DNA of 64,000 bases from an uncultured Lachnospiraceae bacterium. GTDB lineage: Bacteria > Bacillota > Clostridia > Lachnospirales > Lachnospiraceae. The translations under genes were made by a program, and so were the position numbers. Positions 35,684-44,038 of the stretch are shown one piece after another. The notes under the pieces were generated by a model that worked only from the letters and a program-made list of their open reading frames with translations, was not told the origin of the DNA and made no database searches. Within the stretch, counting starts at the first letter, position 1, and each line of letters starts with the position of its first letter. The stretch lies in assembly GCA_910578645.1 (NCBI GenBank), contig CAJTQI010000010.1, forward strand, positions 54,382 through 118,381, in the 5' to 3' direction.

Positions 35684-38533
35684 CTATCTTATCCGTTCTA
35701 TCAGCTCACGCAGCATCTGCTCTGCTGCCTCATCCTCATATAGCTTGAGCTGCTCTTTCACTTTCTCAAGCGCTGCTTCTGTGTCGGTTTCCAACTGACA
35801 TTCCAAAAGTCCTTCAATTTTATGGGCACATTCCTTAGCTTGGAAATCTTCCAGACTGTCCAAAGCCGACTCCATTTCCTGTAATAATTCTGCCTTCTCT
35901 ATCGTTTTCTTTATTACATTTATGCTCTCTTCTTTGCGGTTTTTCTCCAGATAATCCTGAATATGCCCCAACTGCTCTTCATATTCCGCCAAAAGTTTAG
36001 ATGCATGGCTGTCAACAAATGTCAAGTCTCCTCTGTTCACCGCCTTTTCCTGTTCCTTCGCTCTGCTTGAAACCCGCATCGCTCCTACATTTGCGGAAGC
36101 ACTCTTTAAGGCATGCACCTCTATACCGTATCCCTCGTAATCCCGCTCTTCCCAAAGCTCCTGTAAAACTTTTAACTTGCGTTGCCCATCCAGACAATAC
36201 AAGGCTAAAAGTTCATTGTACTCTTCAAGACTACCTGAATAGTGCACGGCCATTTCATCCGTGTCGATTCCTTCAATCGTAATCTTCTGGAATATGTCAT
36301 TATTCGCCTGCAAATTGTCCATCCACGAGCCGCCCGCCACTCGGTTTTCTTCCGGTATCCATTTTAAAAGCGCCATATGCATAGCTCTTCTATCGATAGG
36401 CTTTGTGATAAAATCCTGGAAGCCATTTGCAAGAAAATTCTCCCGGACGCCTTCCATCGCATTGGCAGTCAACGCAATCACTACCGGAAGCCTGCCGTTT
36501 TCTCCGCAATCCCTGCGAATAATCTGCACCGCCTCTATACCATCCATCATGGGCATCATGTGGTCCATAAAAATAATATCAAACTGTGTCCTATGGACAA
36601 GCTCTATTGCCTCCATTCCACTTTCAGCCTCAATTATTTCTAACCCATACGTCTGCAAAAATGACCTGGCAACTTTCCTGTTAATTAAATTATCATCTAC
36701 CACTAATACCTTGCAGCCTTTTGCCGTAAATGGCTCCAGTGGCATCTCTTTTCTGGCTTCCGGCTCCGGAACCTCGGACAAGGGCCTGGCATCCGCAATC
36801 TTTTGCTGAATTTCCACAATAAATGTGGAGCCCTCGCCATACACACTCTCCACCTTAATCGTACCTTGCATTAATTCGGCTAAATGCCTCGTAATGGAAA
36901 GCCCAAGCCCTGTTCCTTCCGCACTCCTGTTTCTCTTGGAATCAATTTGCTTAAAATTCTCAAATATTCTCTCGAAGTCTTCCTCCCGGATGCCACATCC
37001 GGTATCTTCCACCCGGAAAATCAGACACTCCGTATCTTCCGTTTCTCCCTGCATACCTGAAACGGAAATTTTAACATGCCCTTTTTTGGTAAACTTCAAA
37101 GCATTGTTCAAAAGATTTATCAGTATCTGTTTGATTCTGCTCTCATCCCCTAAATAACAACAGGGGATTGACATATCATACTCACTCTCCAACATAAGTC
37201 CGTGCTGCGAAGCCACAATGTCCATCATGTTCAGCACTTCTTTGACAAGTGACTTAACATGGTATTGGGTCGGAACCAATTCCATTTTCCCGGCTTCTAC
37301 CTTGGACAAATCGAGTATATCATTAATTAACGCCAGAAGATTATGGGCCGAGGCTTTAATATCACAAGTATATTCATACACCTTGCGCCCTTTGCTTTCC
37401 TCCATAATGATATCGCTTAGTCCCACAATCGCATTCATCGGTGTCCGAATCTCATGGGACATATTGGCAAGGAATGCACTCTTGGCGATATTAGCCTGTT
37501 CCGCCTGCTCCCGCACACGTGTAATTTCTTCTATATAATTCCTTGTCTCTGTCATATCGAGAATCAGGATAACATATCCCTTTGTCTCTCCATACCTATC
37601 CAGAACCTGTTCCGCATGCCCCTGGTAGAAACTACCGTTTAGACAAAATTCTCCGATTACATCCTGGCCTAGCTCATACTGTGGAAAATCTTTCACTTCT
37701 CCGATATGTTTCCCCACCGCACGGATATTTAAATCCTGAAAAATGCCTGCCGCCGCAGGGTTATAGCTGACAATCCGGCCATGTTTGTCTATTGCAATGA
37801 CTCCATCGCTCATGCTGTCAAGCAAACTGCCCGAAGCCAGGCTGCTGAAATCATAAACCTTTCTGCTCCAGACTAAAATAACCACGCTGGACAAAACAAA
37901 TCCTAGTACAAACGGGGTCGGGTCATACACTAACGTTAACTTCATGACATAAGAACACAATACTATCACTGGCAGGAAGGAAAGTCCAAGCACCAATTTG
38001 TACTGTCTGTCCGCGGCATAATCCGGCTTTTTAATGCACACGCGAATCAGGGCATACATGGAAAGCGCATAGGGTATAATCATACTGCACAACATAAAAA
38101 CCCAATAACCCGGCCCGTATTCCAGACTCAAATATCCATGTCCTTCCGGAGTGTACAGCCAGTCTATCCGGCTATAATAAAAAGTATGTAAATCACAGGT
38201 AAAAACAAGTCCCAGAACTAAGACATCGACTATCTTGAGAAACTTTAATAATTTGGAAGGCGCTTTCTCATAACAGTAACTGAACATAAAATAGCAATAG
38301 CTGATTGGAACTGACAGCGAACCCATATACTGCACTTTGACAGCCACCAAAGCTGCCTCCACCGTAGGCGCCGTCAATTCTAACAGATATCCGGCATTCT
38401 GTATCAAAGAACCCATCAAAAAATACTGCATTAATTTCTGTTCCCTAGAGCCGTCCCCTCTCAGCAAAAGAAACGATGCAATCGCAATCATACCGATACC
38501 AAAAACGCCAAGCCCTAAAAATACAATACTCAT
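35684..38533 (-). CDS. Hybrid sensor histidine kinase with receiver and HPt domains
   Basis: The 949-residue protein has an N-terminal block of about seven membrane segments (1-220, histidine kinase 7TM type), a PAS domain (about 230-330), HisKA with His360 in FLANMSHEIRTP, HATPase (about 465-580, EDTGCGI), a receiver domain with Asp657 in IIFMDHMMP, and a C-terminal HPt domain with His807 in EVHALKSASANVGA. It can carry a complete His-Asp-His relay and pass phosphate to the small regulator encoded downstream. The ligand is unknown. The ribosome binding site is weak. Confidence 0.93.
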   Translation of the reverse strand: MSIVFLGLGVFGIGMIAIASFLLLRGDGSREQKLMQYFLMGSLIQNAGYLLELTAPTVEAALVAVKVQYMGSLSVPISYCYFMFSYCYEKAPSKLLKFLKIVDVLVLGLVFTCDLHTFYYSRIDWLYTPEGHGYLSLEYGPGYWVFMLCSMIIPYALSMYALIRVCIKKPDYAADRQYKLVLGLSFLPVIVLCSYVMKLTLVYDPTPFVLGFVLSSVVILVWSRKVYDFSSLASGSLLDSMSDGVIAIDKHGRIVSYNPAAAGIFQDLNIRAVGKHIGEVKDFPQYELGQDVIGEFCLNGSFYQGHAEQVLDRYGETKGYVILILDMTETRNYIEEITRVREQAEQANIAKSAFLANMSHEIRTPMNAIVGLSDIIMEESKGRKVYEYTCDIKASAHNLLALINDILDLSKVEAGKMELVPTQYHVKSLVKEVLNMMDIVASQHGLMLESEYDMSIPCCYLGDESRIKQILINLLNNALKFTKKGHVKISVSGMQGETEDTECLIFRVEDTGCGIREEDFERIFENFKQIDSKRNRSAEGTGLGLSITRHLAELMQGTIKVESVYGEGSTFIVEIQQKIADARPLSEVPEPEARKEMPLEPFTAKGCKVLVVDDNLINRKVARSFLQTYGLEIIEAESGMEAIELVHRTQFDIIFMDHMMPMMDGIEAVQIIRRDCGENGRLPVVIALTANAMEGVRENFLANGFQDFITKPIDRRAMHMALLKWIPEENRVAGGSWMDNLQANNDIFQKITIEGIDTDEMAVHYSGSLEEYNELLALYCLDGQRKLKVLQELWEERDYEGYGIEVHALKSASANVGAMRVSSRAKEQEKAVNRGDLTFVDSHASKLLAEYEEQLGHIQDYLEKNRKEESINVIKKTIEKAELLQEMESALDSLEDFQAKECAHKIEGLLECQLETDTEAALEKVKEQLKLYEDEAAEQMLRELIERIR

Positions 38534-38736
38534 AATTTTGTATCACCATACACAAAATATATTGTCTTTTTTATACGCACTTGTTTATATAGTATCAGCT
38601 AACTTTGTATATGTCTACAAAAAATTTGCTTTCGTTAATCCCTTTTTTCTGCTTAACTCAGAACTAAACTTTTTTATTTTCTCACAAAAAATTTGCTTTA
38701 TAACGCTCCTTTATCAATTAAGTAAAGCGGAAAATA

Positions 38737-38865
38737 TCATATTCTCCGCTTCCTATCCTTCACCTTACAATACACCACCGCCGTCAACGTACTCACAAAC
38801 GTCGCCACAATCGCCGGGGCAATAATCCCTGCCGGATTCACACTGCCGTACTGTTGCCTGTAAGC
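38737..38865 (-). pseudogene. spmA: spmA 3' fragment, copy D
   Basis: The minus strand encodes the last 42 residues of SpmA (AYRQQYGSVNPAGIIAPAIV...KDRKRRI). It is almost identical at DNA level to copy B at 40952-41077 (about three differences over 126 bases), so the two form direct repeats 2.2 kb apart. Homology stops abruptly at GCTTAC, next to TGTCAAGTTAG (38869-38879 on the plus strand). A hairpin with AAGCGGA/TCCGCTT arms follows the stop. It has no start and is a remnant. Confidence 0.85.
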
Positions 38866-38924
38866 TGGTGTCAAGTTAGGGCTAAAAAATATTTCAACTT
38901 TTTTCAAATAACTACAAATTGTGA

Positions 38925-39479
38925 CTATATATCGAAATGTTGGCTTAAAGCCTCAAGATATTCCTGATTCATACTTTCATATGGACATGCAATAAAAACC
39001 GTTTTTCCAAGAATCTTACTTTTCCCTATATGTATATCCATCTGGGACAAAACATCCATTCCAATAAGAATATTACCTGTGCGGTCATAGCTGACTTTAA
39101 CAAAGTCTTTGTTAATACAAACTCCTCCAAAGTTAATCTCAAAATTCCTATGCCGAAAAGTTATAGATTTCAGCTCCATATACTTTCCAGTCTTAAATTT
39201 TTCTTTATCCGTATCCCGTTTTTCCTTTGAATCATTAACACCAAATGAAATTTCTTTTCTTATTCTATCATCATCGCAGTCCCTTTGTTTCATTTGTTGT
39301 GCCTTGGCACTTGATATACCAAACCTTAGAATTGGTATTGATGTATAAGGACATCCTGTATCTATTTTGACATTCAAATTCTCAATTTCGGTAAGTTCCA
39401 TGCTTTTTATTGCCACATTTACATCAGCCCTTATTTCATTCCGCCGATTCATTTCAAGCAGGATGTATTTATTCTTCAT
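38925..39479 (-). CDS. Retropepsin-like aspartic protease fold protein
   Basis: The 184-residue protein has the flap-type aspartic protease signature VKIDTGCPYTSIPI (Asp-Thr-Gly) and a C-terminal strand pair ILIGMDVLSQMDIHIG typical of retropepsin-like domains. The start at 39479 follows GGAGGGAG at good spacing and overlaps the upstream gene by 11 bases; a longer frame adds residues with no ribosome binding site. It belongs to a small cassette with the genes at 39469 and 39797, between two spmA remnants. Its substrate and role are unknown. Confidence 0.65.
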   Translation of the reverse strand: MKNKYILLEMNRRNEIRADVNVAIKSMELTEIENLNVKIDTGCPYTSIPILRFGISSAKAQQMKQRDCDDDRIRKEISFGVNDSKEKRDTDKEKFKTGKYMELKSITFRHRNFEINFGGVCINKDFVKVSYDRTGNILIGMDVLSQMDIHIGKSKILGKTVFIACPYESMNQEYLEALSQHFDI

Positions 39480-39726
39480 AATAAATATCTCCCTCCAGTT
39501 CCATACTGTCATTGTATACAGGACAAACCACATTGCCTCGCGTAAACAGCTTATCCGATTCTGCATTGGTTTCCTTGCCTATGAACCCTACCGTATATAC
39601 ATCTGAATCACTATCTTTGACAAGCATAATCCATGTATCATATATGCTGCTCAATTGTTCTTTGTCTATTATTTCCATACCAATATATAAATCTTCTAAT
39701 GCGAACTTATTTTTAATTATTTCCAT
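39469..39726 (-). CDS. Small acidic hypothetical protein
   Basis: The 85-residue protein (FALEDLYIGMEIIDKEQLSS...GFIGKETNAESDKLF) has no membrane segment and is acidic. I do not recognise a named family. It overlaps the downstream retropepsin-like gene by 11 bases, so the two are translated together. The AT-rich codon use differs from the housekeeping genes nearby, in line with acquired DNA. Confidence 0.55.
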   Translation of the reverse strand: MEIIKNKFALEDLYIGMEIIDKEQLSSIYDTWIMLVKDSDSDVYTVGFIGKETNAESDKLFTRGNVVCPVYNDSMELEGDIYYEE

Positions 39727-39796
39727 ATGATAAACTCCTTCCCTTTTCCTTCAGTATAGCCATATGTTTCACAAATTACAAATAAATGCTCCCATG

Positions 39797-40048
39797 TTAA
39801 TTTCTATATGGGATTTCTGATATTCTGACCTTATCAACAAGATATTCATAACCTGACTTTTCCAAAAAATATTTAACACTATCCGCAACATATTCCCTTT
39901 GGCTGCTAGGTGCTACAATGATATCTGAAATTGGAAAAAAATTATGTGGCCGACAATTTACATCCAAAATTATTATTTTAATGTATGGTAGTAATATTCC
40001 ATCTCTTTTCCTAAAAAGTATTCTCTTGTTATTTTTATTTAAAAACAT
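39797..40048 (-). CDS. Small hypothetical protein
   Basis: The 83-residue frame (MFLNKNNKRILFRKRDGILL...VRISEIPYRN) has no recognised domain. No ribosome binding site is obvious. It begins 3 bases after the broken gene at 40052-40395 and could be a continuation or remnant of it. AT-rich composition matches the cassette. It may not be expressed as a protein. Confidence 0.35.
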   Translation of the reverse strand: MFLNKNNKRILFRKRDGILLPYIKIIILDVNCRPHNFFPISDIIVAPSSQREYVADSVKYFLEKSGYEYLVDKVRISEIPYRN

Positions 40049-40051
40049 TAT

Positions 40052-40395
40052 CTATTTCATATATGAATTTTCCCGCAGACGGTTAAAGGTAATTGCATCA
40101 TATAATTCAGGATTTGCAATATCTGTAGTTTTTCGTATGTAGATGAAAAACAATCCTATTACTGTGGCATAGCGCCTTGCCTTTGTTCTACTCTTATATC
40201 TCTTTATTTCTTCCGCATTGTAAATCAAGTTTTGTAATATAAATTCAACATGTATGTCTTTAAGTAAAATACGGAGCGGTTCGCCTGCTAAAATTTTTTT
40301 CAGTGTGTTTCCAAATACTCTGTAAAATTTATGACGTCACTCTTATAAGCCGGATACTCCGCTATAAAGTCATCAAAAATTTTCTGGTAATCCAT
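40052..40395 (-). pseudogene. Frameshifted small gene, possible recombinase N-terminal remnant
   Basis: A frame starts at 40395 (MDYQKIFDDFIAEYPAYKSD, ending at a stop at 40300) and continues in another frame without a start (KKILAGEPLRILLKDIHVEF to ENSYMK, stop at 40052). The two parts read as one protein of about 110 residues broken by a frameshift just before an A7 run. The helical, Arg/Lys-rich middle is similar in feel to the core-binding domain of tyrosine recombinases, but this is only a guess. A sequencing error cannot be excluded. Confidence 0.45.
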
Positions 40396-40584
40396 AACAC
40401 TTCTCTTTTCCGTTATTTTACTCCATTATATCTAATTTTTTATACCAATCAACAATTTTATTAATCAATATTTTTTAGTTTTATTGGACATATATTTTAA
40501 TATTTCTTTTATTTACTAATATTTAATTTCCAATAAAACATTTAATTAATAGCTCTATCTATAGACGAAGAGTTTTCACATTTT
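40396..40584. other. AT-rich gap with an inverted repeat
   Basis: No gene is seen. GTTTTATTGGA (40478-40488) and TCCAATAAAAC (40529-40539) form an 11-base inverted repeat separated by 40 bases. It may be the scar of a lost element. Confidence 0.35.
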
Positions 40585-40767
40585 CTGCCCTATATCCTTA
40601 GCTATACAATACACCATCTTTACCATCGTACTCAGAAATGTCACTGAAGTCGCCGACGCAATATATTTCCACCGGATTCACACTGTCATACTGTTCCTGT
40701 AAGCAATCATATTCACATCACTCAACTATAACGATGAATATTAAGTATCAAAAGGGTACACATCTAG
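40585..40767 (-). pseudogene. spmA: spmA 3' fragment, copy C (decayed)
   Basis: The stretch aligns with the 3' end of spmA (for instance the plus-strand run TACAATACACCATC and CCGGATTCACACTGTCATACTGTTCCTGTAAGCAATC) but with many substitutions and lost frame. It ends after ACACATCT at 40767. It is clearly older than copies B and D and cannot code for protein. Confidence 0.75.
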
Positions 40768-40817
40768 TCAAAAGAAATTACTTCAACTAAAATATTCTGA
40801 AGTTTTGAAAGCTGTAA

Positions 40818-40955
40818 TCATTCCTCCAACATGCCGACACAATTCTGATTTATACCTATAACAAGCATTTCTTTTTCTACTTTAAATGCGCTAAAAATTG
40901 TATTTTGTGAACAAATTTCTACTATACAATCTTTTAAGGCAGAAACCTCTATATT
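40818..40955 (-). pseudogene. 3' remnant of an unknown gene
   Basis: An open frame without a start runs from copy B to a stop at 40818 (ENIEVSALKDCIVEICSQNT ... NQNCVGMLEE). Its composition looks protein-like but no family is recognised. It probably is the tail of a gene whose front was lost when copy B was placed here. Confidence 0.35.
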
Positions 40956-41312
40956 CTCCGCTTCCTATCCTTCACCTTACAATACACCACCGCCGTCAGC
41001 GTACTCACAAACGTCGCCACAATCGCCGGGGCAATAATCCCTGCCGGATTCACACTACCGTACTGTTGCCTGTAGGCAATCATATTCACCGGAATAAGCT
41101 GTAACGATGAAATATTAAGTATCAAAAACGTACACATCTCCCTGCTGGCAACCCGCTGTCTGGCAAGTTCTGGCGTCACGTCAAACAATTCTTTTCCGTT
41201 TTTTCCGCTTCCCTTGCTACTTCCCTGCCCTTTCCTACCATCCCCCGCAAGATACACCGGATTCCCCCGCTCCGCCTCCAGCTTCGCCAACTCCTCCATC
41301 GCTTTTAAGCCC
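40949..41312 (-). pseudogene. spmA: spmA 3' fragment, copy B
   Basis: The frame encodes GLKAMEELAKLEAERGNP, a variable linker different from that in the intact gene, and then the conserved C-terminus up to KDRKRRI. It lacks the first 120 or so residues. Homology to intact spmA stops at GGGGCTTAA, next to TGTCAAGTTAG (41318-41328 on the plus strand), the same motif that borders copy D. The last 126 bases form a direct repeat with copy D. No ribosome binding site fits a start here. Confidence 0.85.
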
Positions 41313-41407
41313 CCTTGTGTCAAGTTAGTGACATGAACTTTTCAAATATTTTCTTGAACTTATTCGTTAATTTAAGGAAATGTCTAATTTTTTCCATATT
41401 AATGAGC

Positions 41408-41947
41408 CTATTCTAATACTCGTTTAACCGGAAAATTTCCACACTGACTATCAGCATTCCATTCATCTATGGAAAGAACATCTACCCTATCTATCAATCT
41501 TTTTCCATTTCCAATATTCTTCTGCAGAGAAAAAGGCAGTTCCATTTTTAATCTGTTTCGCAGTCTTTTTCTGGTAGTTACATCTCCATTTGGATATTCG
41601 AGAATATATATATACCAAACCGGTTTGGTTTTATCCAATAATCTCAAATAATGCAAGGAATCATAAAACTTACGTGTTATGATTGATATTTTCTTATCTT
41701 CCATTGGATGAAATGCTTCAGGATTCTTTGCACTTGCAAGACATGCATTCTTATATTCTACCATGAGAATATGCGTAGAATTTTCAATCAAAAAATCCAC
41801 ATCATTAATGTGTATTCCTGCATTGTGATAGTCTTCATGTATTTTATCCGTTGCCCATACAGCAGCTTTACAATCAATACTGTATGCACCATTTTCTTCT
41901 ATAAATAAGTTTTTCACTGCCATTTCCTCATAGTTCATATACTTCAT
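41408..41947 (-). CDS. PD-(D/E)XK-like nuclease, partner of the upstream ATPase
   Basis: The protein of up to 179 residues (start ATG 41947; alternatives 41938 and 41923) contains INDVDFLIENSTHILMVEYKNA, which fits the D-x(n)-(E/Q)-x-K core of restriction-endonuclease-like folds. The rest has no recognised domain. Its start lies inside the end of the AAA ATPase gene (overlap about 20 bases), so the two are translationally coupled. An ATPase plus nuclease pair placed between mobile spmA fragments suggests an anti-phage or DNA-defence unit. The nuclease call rests on one motif. Confidence 0.55.
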   Translation of the reverse strand: MKYMNYEEMAVKNLFIEENGAYSIDCKAAVWATDKIHEDYHNAGIHINDVDFLIENSTHILMVEYKNACLASAKNPEAFHPMEDKKISIITRKFYDSLHYLRLLDKTKPVWYIYILEYPNGDVTTRKRLRNRLKMELPFSLQKNIGNGKRLIDRVDVLSIDEWNADSQCGNFPVKRVLE

Positions 41948-43025
41948 CAAGCAATTTGTTATCTGCGTCCATAATGTGATTATATTTAATCTTGTCCATT
42001 TTATCCGCTGATTGACTATATATTGCTTCACTGTTATCATCCATCCCGGGGAATATCTTTTGCATTTCATTCGAAAATAAATTGCGGCTTCTATAAAGAT
42101 TATGAAACATCACCTGCTCGTTATTCGTACGGCGGATTTCCAGGTATTTTGCAAAATTATAACTATGTGTTGCCAAAAAAATCTGAACCCCATTTTTCTG
42201 TAATTCCAACAAAATCTCTGCGACAAGGGGATATAATTCTGGATTTAAATTCGCTTCCGGTTCATCCCACAAAAGGATTGAGCCTTTTTCCAAAAGACCA
42301 TTCCGTATTAATTTCCAAAGTAGACCTAATTTACGCAATCCTTCTGCCTCTAATGAAAAATCAACTTTCTGACCGTCTTTTTTTAATACATAAAAAGAAT
42401 CATTTTCCAAAATAACAGTCCCATCAATTACAGCGCTTAGTTTATCAAGGATTTTACTCATGGCAAATGGGATTTCCCGCGTCTCTGGTAAAGAAGCATT
42501 TACAATAATATCTATCTGCGTTCCATCAAATGGCATATTATATTTCTGATTCATAGCCAGAAATCCCTTTGCATGTGACAGCATTTCTGTTGTAGGGATA
42601 AAGACAGATTGTATATCTAATCCCAACCATTGATCGTAATTAAATATACCTTTATGGGAAAGACTGTCTTCAAAACTATGCGTTCCGTCTGATACTTTAT
42701 AATAACAATAATCTTCTTTATTTTCTGCATTTTTTAAAGCATCGCTATCTTTTAGGCTGTTTGAAAAAAATTGTATTAGTCTTTTTGTTTTTCCCTGATC
42801 CGTCTGCTTAATTGACCATTGCGTTGCGGCATAAATCATTTTCAGAATGGTTGTCTTTCCAACTCCATTTTCACCAATCAGAACATTTATCCCATCACAA
42901 AATTCTATCTTAAATCCATCATTAAATGAATCCCCTTCTTCTATAGACTTAAATGCGGCATTATTCTTTCTCAAATGACGCTTAAATACCATTACATTTA
43001 AAATTTCAATCATTTTAATTGCCAT
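41928..43025 (-). CDS. AAA (SMC/OLD-like) ATPase
   Basis: The protein of about 365 residues has Walker A LIGENGVGKTT near its residue 50-60, an ABC-like signature region LEAEGLRKLGLLWKLI, Walker B SILLWDEPEANLNPEL and a switch histidine in FLATHSYNFAKYLE. This is the AAA_15/AAA_21 type found in OLD, Septu, PARIS and other defence ATPases. It is followed by an overlapping nuclease-like gene. The start could be 43040 or 43025. No transporter permease is near, so a transport role is unlikely. Confidence 0.8.
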   Translation of the reverse strand: MAIKMIEILNVMVFKRHLRKNNAAFKSIEEGDSFNDGFKIEFCDGINVLIGENGVGKTTILKMIYAATQWSIKQTDQGKTKRLIQFFSNSLKDSDALKNAENKEDYCYYKVSDGTHSFEDSLSHKGIFNYDQWLGLDIQSVFIPTTEMLSHAKGFLAMNQKYNMPFDGTQIDIIVNASLPETREIPFAMSKILDKLSAVIDGTVILENDSFYVLKKDGQKVDFSLEAEGLRKLGLLWKLIRNGLLEKGSILLWDEPEANLNPELYPLVAEILLELQKNGVQIFLATHSYNFAKYLEIRRTNNEQVMFHNLYRSRNLFSNEMQKIFPGMDDNSEAIYSQSADKMDKIKYNHIMDADNKLLDEVYEL

Positions 43026-43138
43026 TAGTCCAGCCCCCAACCAATTTATAATCTGTTTTCTGTTTGTATTATACCCTGTTCCAAAAATTTTGTATACGAT
43101 AAATCATTATAAAAAGTCTTTGGGTATACAAAATTGGC

Positions 43139-43164
43139 AAAAACGGAGAGCGTTACGCCCTCCG
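43139..43164 (-). terminator. spmA terminator overlapping the stop codon
   Basis: On the minus strand CGGAGGGCG-TAA-CGCTCTCCG-TTTTT forms a 9-base stem; the TAA in the loop is the spmA stop codon (43153-43155). The last codons of spmA thus form half of its own terminator. Confidence 0.9.
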
Positions 43165-43869
43165 CTTTCTATCCTTCACCTTACAATACACCACCGCCAC
43201 TGCCGTACTCACAAACGTCGCCACAATCGCCGGCCCGATAATTCCCGCCGGATTCACGCTCCCGTATTGCTGCCGGTAAGCAATCATATTCACCGGTATC
43301 AACTGCAAGGAAGAAATATTCAAAATCAAAAACGTACACATCTCATTGCTTGCAACCCGCTCCCGTTTCCCCTTCTTTTCACCCGTGCCTTCCAAACCAT
43401 CGGCGATGCTTCCTCTGCCATATCCCACTGCCCTCTCCTTGCTATGGCTTCCTGCAACCCTATCCGCAGACAAATACCCCGGATTCCCCCGCTCCGCCTC
43501 CAGCTTCGCCAACGCCTCCATCGCCTTAAGCCCTGCCGGCGTACACGCCCAACCAAGCCCAAGTACATTGGCAATCAAATTGGTAGAAATATATTCCCTG
43601 GCAGGATGCCCTTTGGGAATCCTTGGAAACAGAAAACTGATAAAAGGCTGTATTCCCCTGGTCATCTTGGCAATCAACCCGGATTTCTGCGCAATCTCCA
43701 TCAGACCGACCCACAGCGCCATCACACCAATCATTGTAATACACAGTGACACCGCATCCCCCGCAGAATCCAGCGCTGCGTTGGTGACATCCTCCATTCT
43801 GCCTGTCATGGCTCCATATATTACCCCAATTAAAATCATACACGCCCAAATATAATTTAACATAAACAC
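43153..43869 (-). CDS. spmA: Spore maturation protein A (intact copy)
   Basis: The 238-residue membrane protein matches SpmA: nucleoside-recognition region with MIGVMALWVGLMEIAQKSGLI, ANVLGLGWACTPAGLKAMEALAKL, and C-terminal NMIAYRQQYGSVNPAGIIGPAIVATF. Bacillus SpmA is about 40 residues shorter; the extra length is a Gly/Lys/Arg-rich linker at about 130-175 that varies between copies. With SpmB it is needed for spore core dehydration. It is the first of four copies of its 3' end on this strand; spmB is at 10.8 kb. Confidence 0.9.
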   Translation of the reverse strand: MFMLNYIWACMILIGVIYGAMTGRMEDVTNAALDSAGDAVSLCITMIGVMALWVGLMEIAQKSGLIAKMTRGIQPFISFLFPRIPKGHPAREYISTNLIANVLGLGWACTPAGLKAMEALAKLEAERGNPGYLSADRVAGSHSKERAVGYGRGSIADGLEGTGEKKGKRERVASNEMCTFLILNISSLQLIPVNMIAYRQQYGSVNPAGIIGPAIVATFVSTAVAVVYCKVKDRKRRA

Positions 43870-43919
43870 AAAAAAGAGCCGCTGTAAAATAAATTTATGT
43901 TCCTATCCACAACGACTCT
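43870..43919 (-). terminator. Terminator between fabH and spmA
   Basis: On the minus strand AGAGTCGTTGT and ACAGCGGCTCT pair (with wobbles) over a long loop, followed by TTTTTT. It should end the fab operon, 120 bases after the fabH stop. Confidence 0.75.
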
Positions 43920-44038
43920 GTCCTTGACTATTCTTATTGTCATAATATGAAATTGTATCTATGATTATGAATCCGTTTTATTGTATGCAGCAAACCCGGT
44001 GCACCCACTATTTATCATCATGTAGGCATATTCCTCAA

